Shown: positions 10,915-24,340 of the stretch, one piece after another
Layout of the letters: each line of letters begins with the position of its first letter
How positions within the stretch are numbered: the first letter of the stretch is position 1
Assembly (NCBI GenBank): GCA_026545225.1
Contig: CM048848.1
Span: 44,660,806-44,724,805 of the forward strand
Direction: 5' to 3'
DNA from: Cornus controversa
Lineage: Eukaryota; Streptophyta; Magnoliopsida; Cornales; Cornaceae
Length of the DNA stretch: 64,000 nucleotides
The notes under the pieces: generated by a model
Told to the model about the DNA's origin: nothing
What the model saw: the letters and a program-made list of their open reading frames with translations, nothing else
Databases searched by the model: none
Translations under genes and position numbers: made by a program

Positions 10915-13796
10915 AACAAAAGAGAAGGGCAAATAATGATTGGAATAGGGAAAATTACAAATACGTGGACTTTTGGAGTCAAATTTACAAATGCATGAAG
11001 TCAAAGTCATGAAATTTTAAAAAAATGAATTGTCCTAAAATGGTGACGTAGATATGAAAAAATACTGTTTATTTTATTCAAGTACACAAACTACTCTTAA
11101 TATTTTCACAACTAGTTATAAAAAAAAAAGAGAAAAAACTAAATTTTGATCATTTGTTAACAAAGTAGTCTTCACGAAAAGGGGTACCTTTATTCATAAA
11201 AGTGGTGCCAACGTGCAAAAATATAGTCATCCGATGATGATAATTTTATCATATTTTCAAATTGCATTACCTGTCACTGAGCGATTATTAGTACATGAGT
11301 ACTTTCATATACGCATAAGGTTGTTCCTTGATCTGATCCAATAACTCAACGAATATTCGATTTGATTACCTTATTGGTTAAAGATAGATTTAAAAAATAA
11401 AATAAAATAACATCAAAAGAGAAGGAAAAAGAATTAATAGAATAGATAAACTTACAAATACATGCAGTTTTGGAGTCTAATTACAAAAGCATGAAGTTAA
11501 AGTCATGAAATTTGAAGGAATTGAATTGTCCTAAAATGCCTATGCGGATCTGGAAAAAAAATTGTTTATTTTATTCAAGTACCCAAACTACTGTTACCAG
11601 TGATAAAAAGAAAATACTAAATTTTGATGACTAGTTAACAAATACTATTCACAAAAGGTAGTACCTCTATTTACAAAAGTGGTGCCTGCGTACACAAAAA
11701 TTGTCTGGAAAAATGTTGTCGTCCGATGATAACAAATTGATCAGATTCTCAAGTTCCATTTACTTGTCATTGAGAGATTACTAGTACATGAGTACTTTCA
11801 TATACGCATAACCTTATTCCTTGATCTGATCCAATACCCTAACGGATATTCGATTTGATAACCTGATAAGCTAAGGACAGTTTTTTTAATAAAAAAAAAA
11901 TTGTTAAATAAATTAATATCAAAAGAGAAAGGCAAATAATTATTAGAATATATAAAATTACAAATACATGGACCTTTGGTGTCTAATTTACAAATGCATG
12001 AAGTCAAATTAACGGAATTTCAAAAAAATCAATTGTCCGATAATGTTGAATAGGATCTGAAATAATACAGTCTATTGTATTCTAGTACACAAACTATTCA
12101 TACTATTTTGACAACCTGTAACAAAAAATAAAAAAATTAAATTTTGAAATATTTTTCACCAAAAGTTGAACCCCTATCCACAAAAGTGGTCCATACTTTC
12201 ACAAAACTGGTAATGAGAAATTTGAGTCATCTAATGATGATAATTTGATCATATTCTCAAATTATATGTATTGGTCACTGAGAGATTACTACTACATGAG
12301 TACTTTCATATATGTTTAAAGTTATTAGTTTTTTCGTTGTAATAACCCAACGGATATCTGATTTGATAACCTGATCGACTAAGGAATGTTTTTTTTTAAA
12401 TAAAATAAAATCAACTGATATCAAAAGAGAAGGGCAAATAATGATTAGAGTACAAAAAATTACAAATACATGGACTTTTGGATTCTAATTTACAAACGCA
12501 TGTAGTCAAATTAATGGAATTTCAAAAAAATCAATTGTCTGATAATGTTGATGTGGAGCTAAAAAAAAATAGGGTTTATTTAATTCTAGTGCACAAACTA
12601 CTCATATTATTTTGACAACCTGTGATAAAAAATAAAAAAAACTAAATTTTGAAATATTTTTCCCAAAAGGTTATACCTCTATCCACAAAAGTGGTGCACA
12701 CGTGCACAAAACTGGTAATGAAAAATTTGACTCATCTGACGATGATAATTTGATCAGATTCTAAAATTATATTTATTGGTCATTGAGAAATAACTACTAC
12801 ATGAGTACTTTCGTATATGTTTAATGTTGTTCTTTGTTTTGAACTAATAACTCAACGGATATTTGATTTGACAACCTGATCGACTAAAGATTGTTTTTTT
12901 AAAAAATGTAATAAAATAAATTGATATCAAAAGAGAAGGGCAAATAATGATTAGAATAAAAAAAATTACAAATACATGGCCTTTTGGATTTTAATTTACA
13001 AATTCATGAAGTCAAATTAATGGAATTTCAAAAAAATCAATTGTCCGATAATGTTGATTTGGATCTGAAAAAATACGGTTTATTTTATTTTAGTACACAA
13101 ACTATTCGTATTATTTTGACAACCTGTGATAAAAAAATGAAGATAAAGAAACTAAATTTTGAAATATTTTTCACAAAAATTGTACCTCCAACGGCAAAAG
13201 GGGTGCATACGTGCACAAAACAGGTAATGAAAAATTTGAGTCATCTGATAACGATAATTTGATCAGATTCTCAAATTATATCTATTGGTCATTGAGAGAT
13301 TAGTAGTACATGAGTACTTTTATATATGTTTAATGTTATTCTTTGTTTCGATCTAATAATCGAACGAATATCTGATTTGATAACCTGCTCGACAATGAAT
13401 TATTTTTTTTAAAAAAATAATAAAAGAAAATAAATTGATATAAGAAGAAACGAGCAAATAATGATTAGAATAGGGAAAATTACAAAAACATGGACTTTTG
13501 TAGTTTAATTTACAAATGCATCAAGTCAAAGTCACGAAATTTCCAAAAAAAATGAATTGCTCGAAAATGCTGTTGTGGATATGAAAAATTAATGTTTATT
13601 TTATTCAAGTACGCAAAATACCATTACTATTTTGACAACCAGTGATAAAAAAAAAAATCAACTGAATTGTGATCACGAGTTTTCAAAATAGACTTGCCTA
13701 CGTGCACAAAATTGGTGATGCAAAAATGGATATCCAGTTTGATAACCTGATCGGCTAAGGATAGTTTATCTAATAAGTAAAATAAAATAAATTGAT
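10915..13796 (+). repeat. HOR unit 3, 2882 bp
   Basis: Complete A-F unit with the short B leader and type I D and E. The C subunit now reads ACTGGTAATGAG where units 1-2 have ACTGGAAATGAG, a change carried by the rest of domain 1. Confidence 0.9.
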
Positions 13797-16677
13797 AACA
13801 AAAGAGAAGGGCAAATAATGATTGGAATAGGGAAAATTACAAATACGTGGACTTTTGGAGTCAAATTTACAAATGCATGAAGTCAAAGTCATGAAATTTT
13901 AAAAAAATGAATTGTCCTAAAATGGTGACGTAGATATGAAAAAATACTGTTTATTTTATTCAAGTACACAAACTACTCTTAATATTTTCACAACTAGTTA
14001 TAAAAAAAAAAGAGAAAAAACTAAATTTTGATCATTTGTTAACAAAGTAGTCTTCACGAAAAGGGGTACCTTTATTCATAAAAGTGGTGCCAACGTGCAA
14101 AAATATAGTCATCCGATGATGATAATTTTATCATATTTTCAAATTGCATTACCTGTCACTGAGCGATTATTAGTACATGAGTACTTTCATATACGCATAA
14201 GGTTGTTCCTTGATCTGATCCAATAACTCAACGAATATTCGATTTGATTACCTTATTGGTTAAAGATAGATTTAAAAAATAAAATAAAATAACATCAAAA
14301 GAGAAGGAAAAAGAATTAATAGAATAGATAAACTTACAAATACATGCAGTTTTGGAGTCTAATTACAAAAGCATGAAGTTAAAGTCATGAAATTTGAAGG
14401 AATTGAATTGTCCTAAAATGCCTATGCGGATCTGGAAAAAAAATTGTTTATTTTATTCAAGTACCCAAACTACTGTTACCAGTGATAAAAAAGAAAATAC
14501 TAAATTTTGATGACTAGTTAACAAATACTATTCACAAAAGGTAGTACCTCTATTTACAAAAGTGGTGCCTGCGTACACAAAAATTGTCTGGAAAAATGTT
14601 GTCGTCCGATGATAACAAATTGATCAGATTCTCAAGTTCCATTTACTTGTCATTGAGAGATTACTAGTACATGAGTACTTTCATATACGCATAACCTTAT
14701 TCCTTGATCTGATCCAATACCCTAACGGATATTCGATTTGATAACCTGATAAGCTAAGGACAGTTTTTTTAATAAAAAAAAAATTGTTAAATAAATTAAT
14801 ATCAAAAGAGAAAGGCAAATAATTATTAGAATATATAAAATTACAAATACATGGACCTTTGGTGTCTAATTTACAAATGCATGAAGTCAAATTAACGGAA
14901 TTTCAAAAAAATCAATTGTCCGATAATGTTGAATAGGATCTGAAATAATACAGTCTATTGTATTCTAGTACACAAACTATTCATACTATTTTGACAACCT
15001 GTAACAAAAAATAAAAAAATTAAATTTTGAAATATTTTTCACCAAAAGTTGAACCCCTATCCACAAAAGTGGTCCATACTTTCACAAAACTGGTAATGAG
15101 AAATTTGAGTCATCTAATGATGATAATTTGATCATATTCTCAAATTATATGTATTGGTCACTGAGAGATTACTACTACATGAGTACTTTCATATATGTTT
15201 AAAGTTATTAGTTTTTTCGTTGTAATAACCCAACGGATATCTGATTTGATAACCTGATCGACTAAGGAATGTTTTTTTTTAAATAAAATAAAATCAACTG
15301 ATATCAAAAGAGAAGGGCAAATAATGATTAGAGTACAAAAAATTACAAATACATGGACTTTTGGATTCTAATTTACAAACGCATGTAGTCAAATTAATGG
15401 AATTTCAAAAAAATCAATTGTCCGATAATGTGGATGTGGATAAAAAAAAATAGGGTTTATTTAATTCTAGTGCACAAACTACTCACATTATTTTGACAAC
15501 CTGTGATAAAAAATAAAAAAAACTAAATTTTGAAAATATTTTTCCCAAAAAGTTATACCTCTATCCACAAAAGTGGTGCACACGTGCACAAAACTGGTAA
15601 TGAAAAATTTGACTCATCTGATGATGATAATTTGATCAGATTCTAAAATTATATTTATGGGTGATTGAGAAATAACTACTACATGAGTACTTTCGTATAT
15701 GTTTAATGTTGTTCTTTGTTTTGAACTAATAACTCAACGGATATTTGATTTGACAACCTGATCGACTAAAGATTGTTTTTTTAAAAATGTAATAAAATAA
15801 ATTGATATCAAAAGAGAAGGGCAAATAATGATTAGAATAAAAAAAATTACAAATACATGGCCTTTTGGATTTTAATTTACAAATTCATGAAGTCAAATTA
15901 ATGGAATTTCAAAAAAATCAATTGTCCGATAATGTTGATTTGGATCTGAAAAAATACGGTTTATTTTATTTTAGTACACAAACTATTCGTATTATTTTGA
16001 CAACCTGTGATAAAAAAATGAAGATAAAGAAACTAAATTTTGAAATATTTTTCACAAAAATTGTACCTCCAACGGCAAAAGGGGTGCATACGTGCACAAA
16101 ACAGGTAATGAAAAATTTGAGTCATCTGATAACGATAATTTGATCAGATTCTCAAATTATATCTATTGGTCATTGAGAGATTAGTAGTACATGAGTACTT
16201 TTATATATGTTTAATGTTATTCTTTGTTTCGATCTAATAATCGAACGAATATCTGATTTGATAACCTGCTCGACAATGAATTATTTTTTTTAAAAAAATA
16301 ATAAAAGAAAATAAATTGATATAAGAAGAAACGAGCAAATAATGATTAGAATAGGGAAAATTACAAAAACATGGACTTTTGTAGTTTAATTTACAAATGC
16401 ATCAAGTCAAAGTCACGAAATTTCCAAAAAAAATGAATTGCTCGAAAATGCTGTTGTGGATATGAAAAATTAATGTTTATTTTATTCAAGTACGCAAAAT
16501 ACCATTACTATTTTGACAACCAGTGATAATAAAAAAAATCAACTGAATTGTGATCACGAGTTTTCAAAATAGACTTGCGTACGTGCACAAAATTGGTGAT
16601 GCAAAAATGGATATCCAGTTTGATAACCTGATCGGCTAAGGATAGTTTATCTAATAAGTAAAATAAAATAAATTGAT
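13797..16677 (+). repeat. HOR unit 4, 2881 bp, mosaic
   Basis: Complete A-F unit. Its D switches to the type II sequence (GATAATGTGGATGTGG from 15421) while its E is still type I. Its F carries private variants (GATAATAAAAAAAATC, CTTGCGTACGTG) that recur in the F of unit 5. Confidence 0.88.
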
Positions 16678-18552
16678 AACAAAAGAGAAGGGCAAATAAT
16701 GACTGGAATAGGGAAAATTACAAATACGTGGACTTTTGGAGTCAAATTTACAAATGCATGAAGTCAAAGTCATGAAATTTTAAAAAAATGAATTGTCCTA
16801 AAATGGTGACGTAGATATGAAAAAATACTGTTTATTTTATTCAAGTACACAAACTACTCTTAATATTTTCACAACTAGTTATAAAAAAAAAAGAGAAAAA
16901 ACTAAATTTTGATCATTTGTTAACAAAGTAGTCTTCACGAAAAGGGGTACCTTTATTCATAAAAGTGGTGCCAACGTGCAAAAATATAGTCATCCGATGA
17001 TGATAATTTTATCATATTTTCAAATTGCATTACCTGTCACTGAGCGATTATTAGTACATGAGTACTTTCATATACGCATAAGGTTGTTCCTTGATCTGAT
17101 CCAATAACTCAACGAATATTCGATTTGATTACCTTATTGGTTAAAGATAGATTTAAAAAATAAAATAAAATAACATCAAAAGAGAAGGAAAAAGAATTAA
17201 TAGAATAGATAAACTTACAAATACATGCAGTTTTGGAGTCTAATTACAAAAGCATGAAGTTAAAGTCATGAAATTTGAAGGAATTGAATTGTCCTAAAAT
17301 GCCTATGCGGATCTGGAAAAAAAATTGTTTATTTTATTCAAGTACCCAAACTACTGTTACCAGTGATAAAAAAGAAAATACTAAATTTTGATGACTAGTT
17401 AACAAATACTATTCACAAAAGGTAGTACCTCTATTTACAAAAGTGGTGCCTGCGTACACAAAAATTGTCTGGAAAAATGTTGTCGTCCGATGATAACAAA
17501 TTGATCAGATTCTCAAGTTCCATTTACTTGTCATTGAGAGATTACTAGTACATGAGTACTTTCATATACGCATAACCTTATTCCTTGATCTGATCCAATA
17601 CCCTCACGGATATTCGATTTGATAACCTGATAAGCTAAGGACAGTTTTTTTAATAAAAAAAAAATTGTTAAATAAATTAATATACAAAGAGAAAGGCAAA
17701 TAATTATTAGAATATATAAAATTACAAATACATGGACCTTTGGTGTCTAATTTACAAATGCATGAAGTCAAATTAACGGAATTTCAAAAAAATCAATTGT
17801 CCGATAATGTTGAATAGGATCTGAAAAAATACGGTTTATTTTATTTTAGTACACAAACTATTCGTATTATTTTGACAACCTGTGATAAAAAAATGAAGAT
17901 AAAGAAACTAAATTTTGAAATATTTTTCACAAAAATTGTACCTCCAACGGCAAAAGGGGTGCATACGTGCACAAAACAGGTAATGAAAAATTTGAGTCAT
18001 CTGATAACGATAATTTGATCAGATTCTCAAATTATATCTATTGGTCATTGAGAGATTAGTAGTACATGAGTACTTTTATATATGTTTAATGTTATTCTTT
18101 GTTTCGATCTAATAATCGAACGAATATCTGATTTGATAACCTGCTCGACAATGAATTATTTTTTTTAAAAAAATAATAAAAGAAAATAAATTGATATAAG
18201 AAGAAACGAGCAAATAATGATTAGAATAGGAAAAATTACAAAAACATGGACTTTTGTAGTTTAATTTACAAATGCATCAAGTCAAAGTCACGAAATTTCC
18301 AAAAAAAATGAATTGCTCGAAAATGCTGTTGTGGATATGAAAAATTAATGTTTATTTTATTCAAGTACGCAAAATACCATTACTATTTTGACAACCAGTG
18401 ATAATAAAAAAAATCAACTGAATTGTGATCACGAGTTTTCAAAATAGACTTGCGTACGTGCACAAAATTGGTGATGCAAAAATGGATATCCAGTTTGATA
18501 ACCTGATCGGCTAAGGATAGTTTATCTAATAAGTAAAATAAAATAAATTGAT
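16678..18552 (+). repeat. HOR unit 5, contracted four-subunit form, 1875 bp
   Basis: The order is A, B, a C/E hybrid, F. C continues through GTTGAATAGGATCTGAA at about 17,826 and then reads as E (AAAATACGGTTTATTTTA). About 1007 bp, equal to two subunits, are missing relative to the full unit. The switch keeps register, as unequal homologous recombination between subunits would. Confidence 0.9.
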
Positions 18553-21446
18553 AACAAAAGAGAAGGGCAAATAACGACTGGAATAGGGAAAATTACAAAT
18601 ACGTGGACTTTTGGAGTCAAATTTACAAATGCATGAAGTCAAAGTCATGAAATTTAAAAAAAATGAATTGTCCTAAAATGGTGACGTAGATATGAAAAAA
18701 TACTGTTTATTTTATTCAAGTACACAAACTACTCTTAATATTTTCACAACTAGTTATAAAAAAAAAAGAGAAAAAACTAAATTTTGATCATTTGTTAACA
18801 AAGTAGTCTTCACGAAAAGGGGTACCTTTATTCATAAAAGTGGTGCCAACGTGCAAAAATATAGTCATCCGATGATGATAATTTTATCATATTTTCAAAT
18901 TGCATTACCTGTCACTGAGCGATTATTAGTACATGAGTACTTTCATATACGCATAAGGTTGTTCCTTGATCTGATCCAATAACTCAACGAATATTCGATT
19001 TGATTACCTTATTGGTTAAAGATAGATTTAAAAAATAAAATAAAATAAAATAAATTAACATCAAAAGAGAAGGAAAAAGAATTAATAGAATAGATAAACT
19101 TACAAATACATGCAGTTTTGGAGTCTAATTACAAAAGCATGAAGTTAAAGTCATGAAATTTGAAGGAATTGAATTGTCCTAAAATGCCTATGCGGATCTG
19201 GAAAAAAAATTGTTTATTTTATTCAAGTACCCAAACTACTGTTACCAGTGATAAAAAAGAAAATACTAAATTTTGATGACTAGTTAACAAATACTATTCA
19301 CAAAAGGTAGTACCTCTATTTACAAAAGTGGTGCCTGCGTACACAAAAATTGTCTGGAAAAATGTTGTCGTCCGATGATAACAAATTGATCAGATTCTCA
19401 AGTTCCATTTACTTGTCATTGAGAGATTACTAGTACATGAGTACTTTCATATACGCATAACCTTATTCCTTGATCTGATCCAATACCCTAACGGATATTC
19501 GATTTGATAACCTGATAAGCTAAGGACAGTTTTTTTAATAAAAAAAAAATTGTTAAATAAATTAATATACAAAGAGAAAGGCAAATAATTATTAGAATAT
19601 ATAAAATTACAAATACATGGACCTTTGGTGTCTAATTTACAAATGCATGAAGTCAAATTAACGGAATTTCAAAAAAATCAATTGTCCGGTAATGTTGAAT
19701 AGGATCTGAAATAATACAGTCTATTGTATTCTAGTACACAAACTATTCATACTATTTTGACAACCTGTAACAAAAAATAAAAAAATTAAATTTTGAAATA
19801 TTTTTCACCAAAAGTTGAACCCCTATCCACAAAAGTGGTCCATACTTTCACAAAACTGGTAATGAGAAATTTGAGTCATCTAATGATGATAATTTGATCA
19901 TATTCTCAAATTATATGTATTGGTCACTGAGAGATTACTACTACATGAGTACTTTCATATATGTTTAAAGTTATTAGTTTTTTCGTTGTAATAACCCAAC
20001 GGATATCTGATTTGATAACCTGATCGACTAAGGAATGTTTTTTTTTTAAATAAAATAAAATCAACTGATATGAAAAGAGAAGGGCAAATAATGATTAGAG
20101 TACAAAAAATTACAAATACATGGACTTTTGGATTCTAATTTACAAACGCATGTAGTCAAATTAATGGAATTTCAAAAAAATCAATTGTCCGATAATGTGG
20201 ATGTGGATAAAAAAAAATAGGGTTTATTTAATTCTAGTGCACAAACTACTCACATTATTTTGACAACCTGTGATAAAAAATACAAAAAACTAAATTTTGA
20301 AAATATTTTTCCCAAAAAGTTATACCTCTATCCACAAAAGTGGTGCACACGTGCACAAAACTGGTAATGAAAAATTTGACCCATCTGATGATGATAATTT
20401 GATCAGATTCTAAAATTATATTTATGGGTCATTGAGAAATAACTACTACATGAGTACTTTCGTATATGTTTAATGTTGTTCTTTGTTTTGAACTAATAAC
20501 TCAACGGATATTTGATTTGACAACCTGATCGACTAAAGATTGTTTTTTTAAAAAATGTAATAAAATAAATTGATATCAAAAGAGAAGGGCAAATAATGAT
20601 TAGAATAAAAAAAATTACAAATACATGGACTTTTGGATTCTAATTTACAAATTCATGAAGTCAAATTAATGGAATTTCAAAAAAATCAATTGTCCGATAA
20701 TGTTGATTTGGATCTGAAAAAATACGATTTATTTTATTCTAGTACACAAACTATTCGTATTATTTTGACAACCTGTGATAAAAAAAATTAAGATAAAAAT
20801 ACTAAATTTTGAAATATTTTTCACAAAAATTGTACCTCCAACGGCAAAAGGGGTGCATACGTGCACAAAACAGGTAATGAAAAATTTGAGTCATCTGATA
20901 ACGATAATTTGATCAGATTCTCAAATTATATCTATTGGTCATTGAGAGATTAGTAGTACATGAGTACTTTTATATATGTTTAATGTTATTCTTTGTTTCG
21001 ATCTAATAATCGAACGAATATCTGATTTGATAACCTGCTCGACAATGAATTATTTTTTTAAAAAAAATAATAAAAGAAAATAAATTGATATAAGAAGAAA
21101 CGAGCAAATAATGATTAGAATAGGGAAAATTACAAAAACATGGACTTTTGTAGTTTAATTTACAAATGCATCAAGTCAAAGTCACGAAATTTCCAAAAAA
21201 AATGAATTGCTCGAAAATGCTGTTGTGGATATGAAAAATTAATGTTTATTTTATTCAAGTACGCAAAATACCATTACTATTTTGACAACCAGTGATAAAA
21301 AAAAAAATCAACTGAATTGTGATCACGAGTTTTCAAAATAGACTTGCCTACGTGCACAAAATTGGTGATGCAAAAATGGATATCCAGTTTGATAACCTGA
21401 TCGGCTAAGGATAGTTTATCTAATAAGTAAAATAAAATAAATTGAT
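18553..21446 (+). repeat. HOR unit 6, 2894 bp
   Basis: Complete A-F unit with the long B leader. D and E are both type II; E reads TACGATTTATTTTATTC and AATTAAGATAAAAATAC, which removes the 92-codon ORF of type I E. Confidence 0.9.
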
Positions 21447-24340
21447 AACAAAAGAGAAGGGCAAATAATGATTGGAATAGGGAAAATTACAAATACGTGG
21501 ACTTTTGGAGTCAAATTTACAAATGCATGAAGTCAAAGTCATGAAATTTTAAAAAAATGAATTGTCCTAAAATGGTGACGTAGATATGAAAAAATACTGT
21601 TTATTTTATTCAAGTACACAAACTACTCTTAATATTTTCACAACTAGTTATAAAAAAAAAAGAGAAAAAACTAAATTTTGATCATTTGTTAACAAAGTAG
21701 TCTTCACGAAAAGGGGTACCTTTATTCATAAAAGTGGTGCCAACGTGCAAAAATATAGTCATCCGATGATGATAATTTTATCATATTTTCAAATTGCATT
21801 ACCTGTCACTGAGCGATTATTAGTACATGAGTACTTTCATATACGCATAAGGTTGTTCCTTGATCTGATCCAATAACTCAACGAATATTCGATTTGATTA
21901 CCTTATTGGTTAAAGATAGATTTAAAAAATAAAATAAAATAAAATACATTAACATCAAAAGAGAAGGAAAAAGAATTAATAGAATAGATAAACTTACAAA
22001 TACATGCAGTTTTGGAGTCTAATTACAAAAGCATGAAGTTAAAGTCATGAAATTTGAAGGAATTGAATTGTCCTAAAATGCCTATGCGGATCTGGAAAAA
22101 AAATTGTTTATTTTATTCAAGTACCCAAACTACTGTTACCAGTGATAAAAAAGAAAATACTAAATTTTGATGACTAGTTAACAAATACTATTCACAAAAG
22201 GTAGTACCTCTATTTACAAAAGTGGTGCCTGCGTACACAAAAATTGTCTGGAAAAATGTTGTCGTCCGATGATAACAAATTGATCAGATTCTCAAGTTCC
22301 ATTTACTTGTCATTGAGAGATTACTAGTACATGAGTACTTTCATATACGCATAACCTTATTCCTTGATCTGATCCAATACCCTAACGGATATTCGATTTG
22401 ATAACCTGATAAGCTAAGGACAGTTTTTTTAATAAAAAAAAAATTGTTAAATAAATTAATATCAAAAGAGAAAGGCAAATAATTATTAGAATATATAAAA
22501 TTACAAATACATGGACCTTTGGTGTCTAATTTACAAATGCATGAAGTCAAATTAACGGAATTTCAAAAAAATCAATTGTCCGATAATGTTGAATAGGATC
22601 TGAAATAATACAGTCTATTGTATTCTAGTACACAAACTATTCATACTATTTTGACAACCTGTAACAAAAAATAAAAAAATTAAATTTTGAAATATTTTTC
22701 ACCAAAAGTTGAACCCCTATCCACAAAAGTGGTCCATACTTTCACAAAACTGGTAATGAGATATTTGAGTCATCTAATGATGATAATTTGATCATATTCT
22801 CAAATTATATGTATTGGTCATTGAGAGATTACTACTACATGAGTACTTTCATATATGTTTAAAGTTAATAGTTTTTTGTTCTAATAACCCAACGGATATC
22901 TGATTTGATAACCTGATCGACTAGGGAATGTTTTTTTTTTTAAATAAAATAAAATCAACTGATATCAAAAGAGAAGGGCAAATAATGATTAGAGTACAAA
23001 ACATTACAAATACATGGACTTTTGGATTCTAATTTACAAACGCATGTAGTCAAATTAATGGAATTTCAAAAAAATCAATTGTCCGATAATGTGGATGTGG
23101 ATAAAAAAAAATAGGGTTTATTTAATTCTAGTGCACAAACTACTCACATTATTTTGACAACCTGTGATAAAAAATAAAAAAAACTAAATTTTGAAAATAT
23201 TTTTCCCAAAAAGTTATACCTCTATCCACAAAAGTGGTGCACACGTGCACAAAACTGGTAATGAAAAATTTGACCCATCTGATGATGATAATTTGATCAG
23301 ATTCTAAAATTATATTTATGGGTCATTGAGAAATAACTACTACATGAGTACTTTCGTATATGTTTAATGTTGTTCTTTGTTTTGAACTAATAACTCAACG
23401 GATATTTGATTTGACAACCTGATCGACTAAAGATTGTTTTTTTAAAAAATGTAATAAAATAAATTGATATCAAAAGAGAAGGGCAAATAATGATTAGAAT
23501 AAAAAAAATTACAAATACATGGACTTTTGGATTCTAATTTACAAATTCATGAAGTCAAATTAATGGAATTTCAAAAAAATCAATTGTCCGATAATGTTGA
23601 TTTGGATCTGAAAAAATACGATTTATTTTATTCTAGTACACAAACTATTCGTATTATTTTGACAACCTGTGATAAAAAAAATTAAGATAAAAATACTAAA
23701 TTTTGAAATATTTTTCACAAAAATTGTACCTCCAACGGCAAAAGGGGTGCATACGTGCACAAAACAGGTAATGAAAAATTTGAGTCATCTGATAACGATA
23801 ATTTGATCAGATTCTCAAATTATATCTATTGGTCATTGAGAGATTAGTAGTACATGAGTACTTTTATATATGTTTAATGTTATTCTTTGTTTCGATCTAA
23901 TAATCGAACGAATATCTGATTTGATAACCTGCTCGACAATGAATTATTTTTTTAAAAAAAATAATAAAAGAAAATAAATTGATATAAGAAGAAACGAGCA
24001 AATAATGATTAGAATAGGGAAAATTACAAAAACATGGACTTTTGTAGTTTAATTTACAAATGCATCAAGTCAAAGTCACGAAATTTCCAAAAAAAATGAA
24101 TTGCTCGAAAATGCTGTTGTGGATATGAAAAATTAATGTTTATTTTATTCAAGTACGCAAAATACCATTACTATTTTGACAACCAGTGATAAAAAAAAAA
24201 ATCAACTGAATTGTGATCACGAGTTTTCAAAATAGACTTGCCTACGTGCACAAAATTGGTGATGCAAAAATGGATATCCAGTTTGATAACCTGATCGGCT
24301 AAGGATAGTTTATCTAATAAGTAAAATAAAATAAATTGAT
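21447..24340 (+). repeat. HOR unit 7, 2894 bp
   Basis: Complete A-F unit with a long B leader of the AAATACATT type. It shares private variants in the C tail and D leader with unit 8 (CTAGGGAATG, GTACAAAACATT). Confidence 0.9.
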
